Shown: positions 14,275-16,171 of the stretch, piece by piece
Position numbering within the stretch: position 1 is the stretch's first letter
Layout of the letters: each line of letters begins with the position of its first letter
Assembly: GCA_013214245.1 (NCBI GenBank)
Contig: JABSQE010000139.1
Span: forward strand, 1 to 16,171
DNA: 16,171 bases
Reading direction: 5' to 3'
Source: Hyphomicrobiaceae bacterium
Lineage (GTDB): Bacteria; Pseudomonadota; Alphaproteobacteria; Rhizobiales; Hyphomicrobiaceae
Translations under genes and position numbers: made by a program
Notes under the pieces: generated by a model
The model's input: only the letters and a program-made list of their open reading frames with translations
The model's database searches: none
What the model was told of the DNA's origin: nothing

Positions 14275-15657
14275 TTAAAAAGAGTATTCTTTGAAAATGC
14301 GGCTGATCTCACCGTTCCAGGAATTATAATAACGATTCAGGAGTTCGTCTGCAGGCGCGCGCGCAGATGCGGCCACTTCTTGGACAAATTCTAAAAAAAT
14401 TGTTTCATCATCTCCTTTACTATTTAGTCTATGCCGACTTTTTAGACCTGCCTCCGATATACGAACTACCTCTCGCGTTACTTCAAGAAGCGTCGCTTTG
14501 CGGAAAGGAGCCTCTAACCCTAACTCTGGGACAGTGTCACGTAGAGCAAGGTGTTCCTCAGAGGTCCAATCTTTAACCAGATCCCACGCTGCATCGATGG
14601 CATTAGGGGCATAAAGCAACCCTACCCAAAATGCAGGTAGTGCACAAATACGACGCCAAGGTCCTCCGTCTGCACCGCGCATTTCCATGAAATGTTTTAG
14701 ACGTACTTCGGGAAAAAGTGTGGTTAAGTGATCTGACCAATTATCTTCCGTAGGTTTTTCTCCTGGTAGTTGATCAAGTTCTCCGTTCATAAACTTACGA
14801 AATGATGCGCCTGCAACATCAATATATTTACCAGTACGGTAGCCATAATACATAGGTACATCAAGGGCATAATCAACATAGCGTTGATATCCCATACCTT
14901 CTTCGAAAGCAAAGGGAAGCACGCCAGTACGATTTGGATCAGTATCTCGCCAAACTTTACTGCGCATTGATTTGAACCCATTGGGAGTGTTTTCTGTGAA
15001 AGGAGAAGAGGCAAAAAGTGCTGTTGCTATAGGTTGCAGAGCCAGCGCAATACGTAGCTTTTTTACCATATCAGATTCAGATTCATAATCTAAATTAACC
15101 TGGATAGTACACGTCCGATACATCATATCGAGCCCGCGTGTTCCGACCTGTGGCATATATCGGGCCATCACTTCGTATCTTTTCTTGGGCATGTTTGGCA
15201 TGTCTTGGCGTTTCCAAGTAGGTGCGAAGCCAGTTCCTATGAAACCTATACCGAGCCTCTCCCCAATTTCTAGGGTCTCGGCTAAGTGTTGTTCAGTCTC
15301 AGCGCAAGTTTCATGCAAACTTTCAAGGGGAGCGCCCGAGAGTTCAAATTGACCACCTGGTTCAAGGGAAATAGTTTCTAATTTTACGCCATCTGAACGT
15401 TCTAGAGCCACCAGGGTTGGGCCCTCATATACAGGACTCCAATTGTAATCTTTGATCAAAGCCTTCATCAAGGTGCATATACCGTTTTCGCCACTATAAG
15501 CAACCGGACTCAGATCTGATTTATGAAACACGAATTTTTCATGTTCTGTGCCAATGCGCCAATTACACTTAGGCTTCTCCCCAATAATAATCCAATTTAC
15601 TAGGTCATCATATCGTTCAATAAGCGGACTTTCCGCCCTGGGTTCTTTGGTGGACAT
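14275..15657 (-). CDS. gshA: Glutamate--cysteine ligase, class II (plant-type)
   Basis: This cytoplasmic enzyme joins glutamate and cysteine, using ATP, to gamma-glutamylcysteine, the first step of glutathione synthesis. It has 460 residues, the usual length for the proteobacterial/plant class, which is unrelated in close sequence to E. coli GshA. Visible family motifs are IGTEHEKF at 35-42, SLEPGGQFELSGAP at 97-110, the block MPKKRY (156-161) to GTRGLDMMYRTCTIQVNLDY (172-191), and MEMRGADGGPWRR in the second half. The start ATG 15657 has GAAAGG 7 bases upstream. rsmE lies 145 bases upstream on the same strand, an adjacency usual in rhizobial genomes. gshB is not in the window. Identification is certain. 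Confidence 0.96.
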   Translation of the reverse strand: MSTKEPRAESPLIERYDDLVNWIIIGEKPKCNWRIGTEHEKFVFHKSDLSPVAYSGENGICTLMKALIKDYNWSPVYEGPTLVALERSDGVKLETISLEPGGQFELSGAPLESLHETCAETEQHLAETLEIGERLGIGFIGTGFAPTWKRQDMPNMPKKRYEVMARYMPQVGTRGLDMMYRTCTIQVNLDYESESDMVKKLRIALALQPIATALFASSPFTENTPNGFKSMRSKVWRDTDPNRTGVLPFAFEEGMGYQRYVDYALDVPMYYGYRTGKYIDVAGASFRKFMNGELDQLPGEKPTEDNWSDHLTTLFPEVRLKHFMEMRGADGGPWRRICALPAFWVGLLYAPNAIDAAWDLVKDWTSEEHLALRDTVPELGLEAPFRKATLLEVTREVVRISEAGLKSRHRLNSKGDDETIFLEFVQEVAASARAPADELLNRYYNSWNGEISRIFKEYSF

Positions 15658-15670
15658 AGCAAAACCTTTC

Positions 15671-15685
15671 TCACGCAGCGCGTGA
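15671..15685 (-). promoter_or_regulatory. GC-rich hairpin abutting the gshA ribosome binding site
   Basis: TCACGC and GCGTGA form a perfect 6-bp stem with a 3-base loop. In the gshA mRNA it ends one base before the AAAGG of the ribosome binding site (15665-15669). It is unusually GC-rich for this leader. It could modulate translation start, act as a weak attenuating structure, or be a protein-binding palindrome. No known riboswitch is recognised. Confidence 0.35.
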
Positions 15686-15802
15686 TTCGTACAAATTAAT
15701 GTGTACTTTATTGCGTAAGTAGTTATGTTATGGTGACTTTGTCTGTTAACTGAACGTCTGGCATATTTCGTTATAAAACTTAATCATGAGTGCAATAAAG
15801 AA

Positions 15803-16171
15803 TTATGAATAGGCTTGCCAATCACCTAACACTGCATTTACAAGCGTCAAAACTGCAATGGCTGCGGTATCGGCGCGCATGATGCGCGGGCCAAGTGAAA
15901 TGCTCTTTACAAAGGGCTGGTTGAGTAAGTATTTACGCTCAGAATCACTAAATCCACCCTCCGGACCAATCAAAACGGCAATTTTACCACGACCAACCTT
16001 CTCGAGTATCTTTATAGGGGAGGTACTGTTCGCGTTTTCATTTGCAAAAATAATATTTCGTTCTGGATCCCAGGACTTTAGACAGTTTACAAGACGCTCT
16101 GGCGTACGGATGTCAGGAATGTGTAAGATTCCGCACTGCTCAGCCGCTTTAACAGTGTTGATGCGAATACG
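15803..16171 (-). CDS. rsmE: 16S rRNA (uracil(1498)-N(3))-methyltransferase RsmE, 5' part missing
   Basis: RsmE is a SPOUT-class enzyme that methylates N3 of U1498 in 16S rRNA using S-adenosylmethionine. The minus-strand frame is open from the window edge to TAA at 15803-15805, giving the C-terminal 122 of roughly 245 residues. The visible part starts RIRINTVKAAEQCG and contains the trefoil-knot cofactor motifs IGPEGGFSDSE and SLGPRIMRADTAAIAVL, then ends DWQAYS. These are diagnostic. The start lies outside the window. The 145-base gap to gshA holds only the gshA leader, with its hairpin and ribosome binding site, and probably its promoter. Confidence 0.95.
   Translation of the reverse strand, partial: RIRINTVKAAEQCGILHIPDIRTPERLVNCLKSWDPERNIIFANENANSTSPIKILEKVGRGKIAVLIGPEGGFSDSERKYLLNQPFVKSISLGPRIMRADTAAIAVLTLVNAVLGDWQAYS

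Overview
The window looks like a chromosomal segment from a low-GC (roughly 40 %, estimated by eye) alphaproteobacterium of the Hyphomicrobiales (Rhizobiales). The reasons are the order nuoH-I-J-K-L-M-N followed by birA and a ribonuclease J gene, a BacA/SbmA peptide importer, a class II (plant-type) gshA next to rsmE, and protein sequences of the rhizobial type. AT-rich DNA, long non-coding gaps and bacA suggest a host-associated lineage of the Bartonella or Liberibacter kind rather than a free-living Rhizobium. The genus cannot be fixed from sequence reading alone.

Region 1 (1-10138, + strand) is one tightly packed, probably co-transcribed block. It starts inside nuoH and runs through nuoI, an unrecognised 124-residue two-helix membrane ORF, nuoJ, nuoK, nuoL, nuoM and nuoN. 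These encode the membrane arm and one peripheral iron-sulfur subunit of the proton-pumping NADH:quinone oxidoreductase (complex I). birA (biotin-protein ligase without the DNA-binding domain) and rnj (RNase J) follow with short gaps. Conserved proton-channel Glu and Lys residues are present in NuoK, L, M and N, and both [4Fe-4S] motifs are present in NuoI, so the genes look functional.

Region 2 (10139-16171) has a different texture: four minus-strand genes separated by gaps of 512, 776, about 640 and 145 bases. They are bacA (proton-driven peptide importer of the inner membrane), a secreted NodB-type polysaccharide deacetylase, gshA (first step of glutathione synthesis) and the 3' part of rsmE (16S rRNA m3U1498 methyltransferase, cut by the window end). 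rnj and bacA converge on a non-coding stretch rich in inverted repeats. The large gaps show no convincing genes. They hold several inverted repeats, some candidate regulatory sites and two open stretches that may be relics.

Most of the window is ordinary housekeeping sequence. The best candidate for something undescribed is the small two-helix ORF wedged between nuoI and nuoJ. Next come a nested inverted repeat downstream of rnj, the isolated bacA surrounded by long non-coding DNA, and an altered adenylate-loop motif in BirA. No mobile elements, CRISPR arrays, tRNAs or rRNAs were seen.
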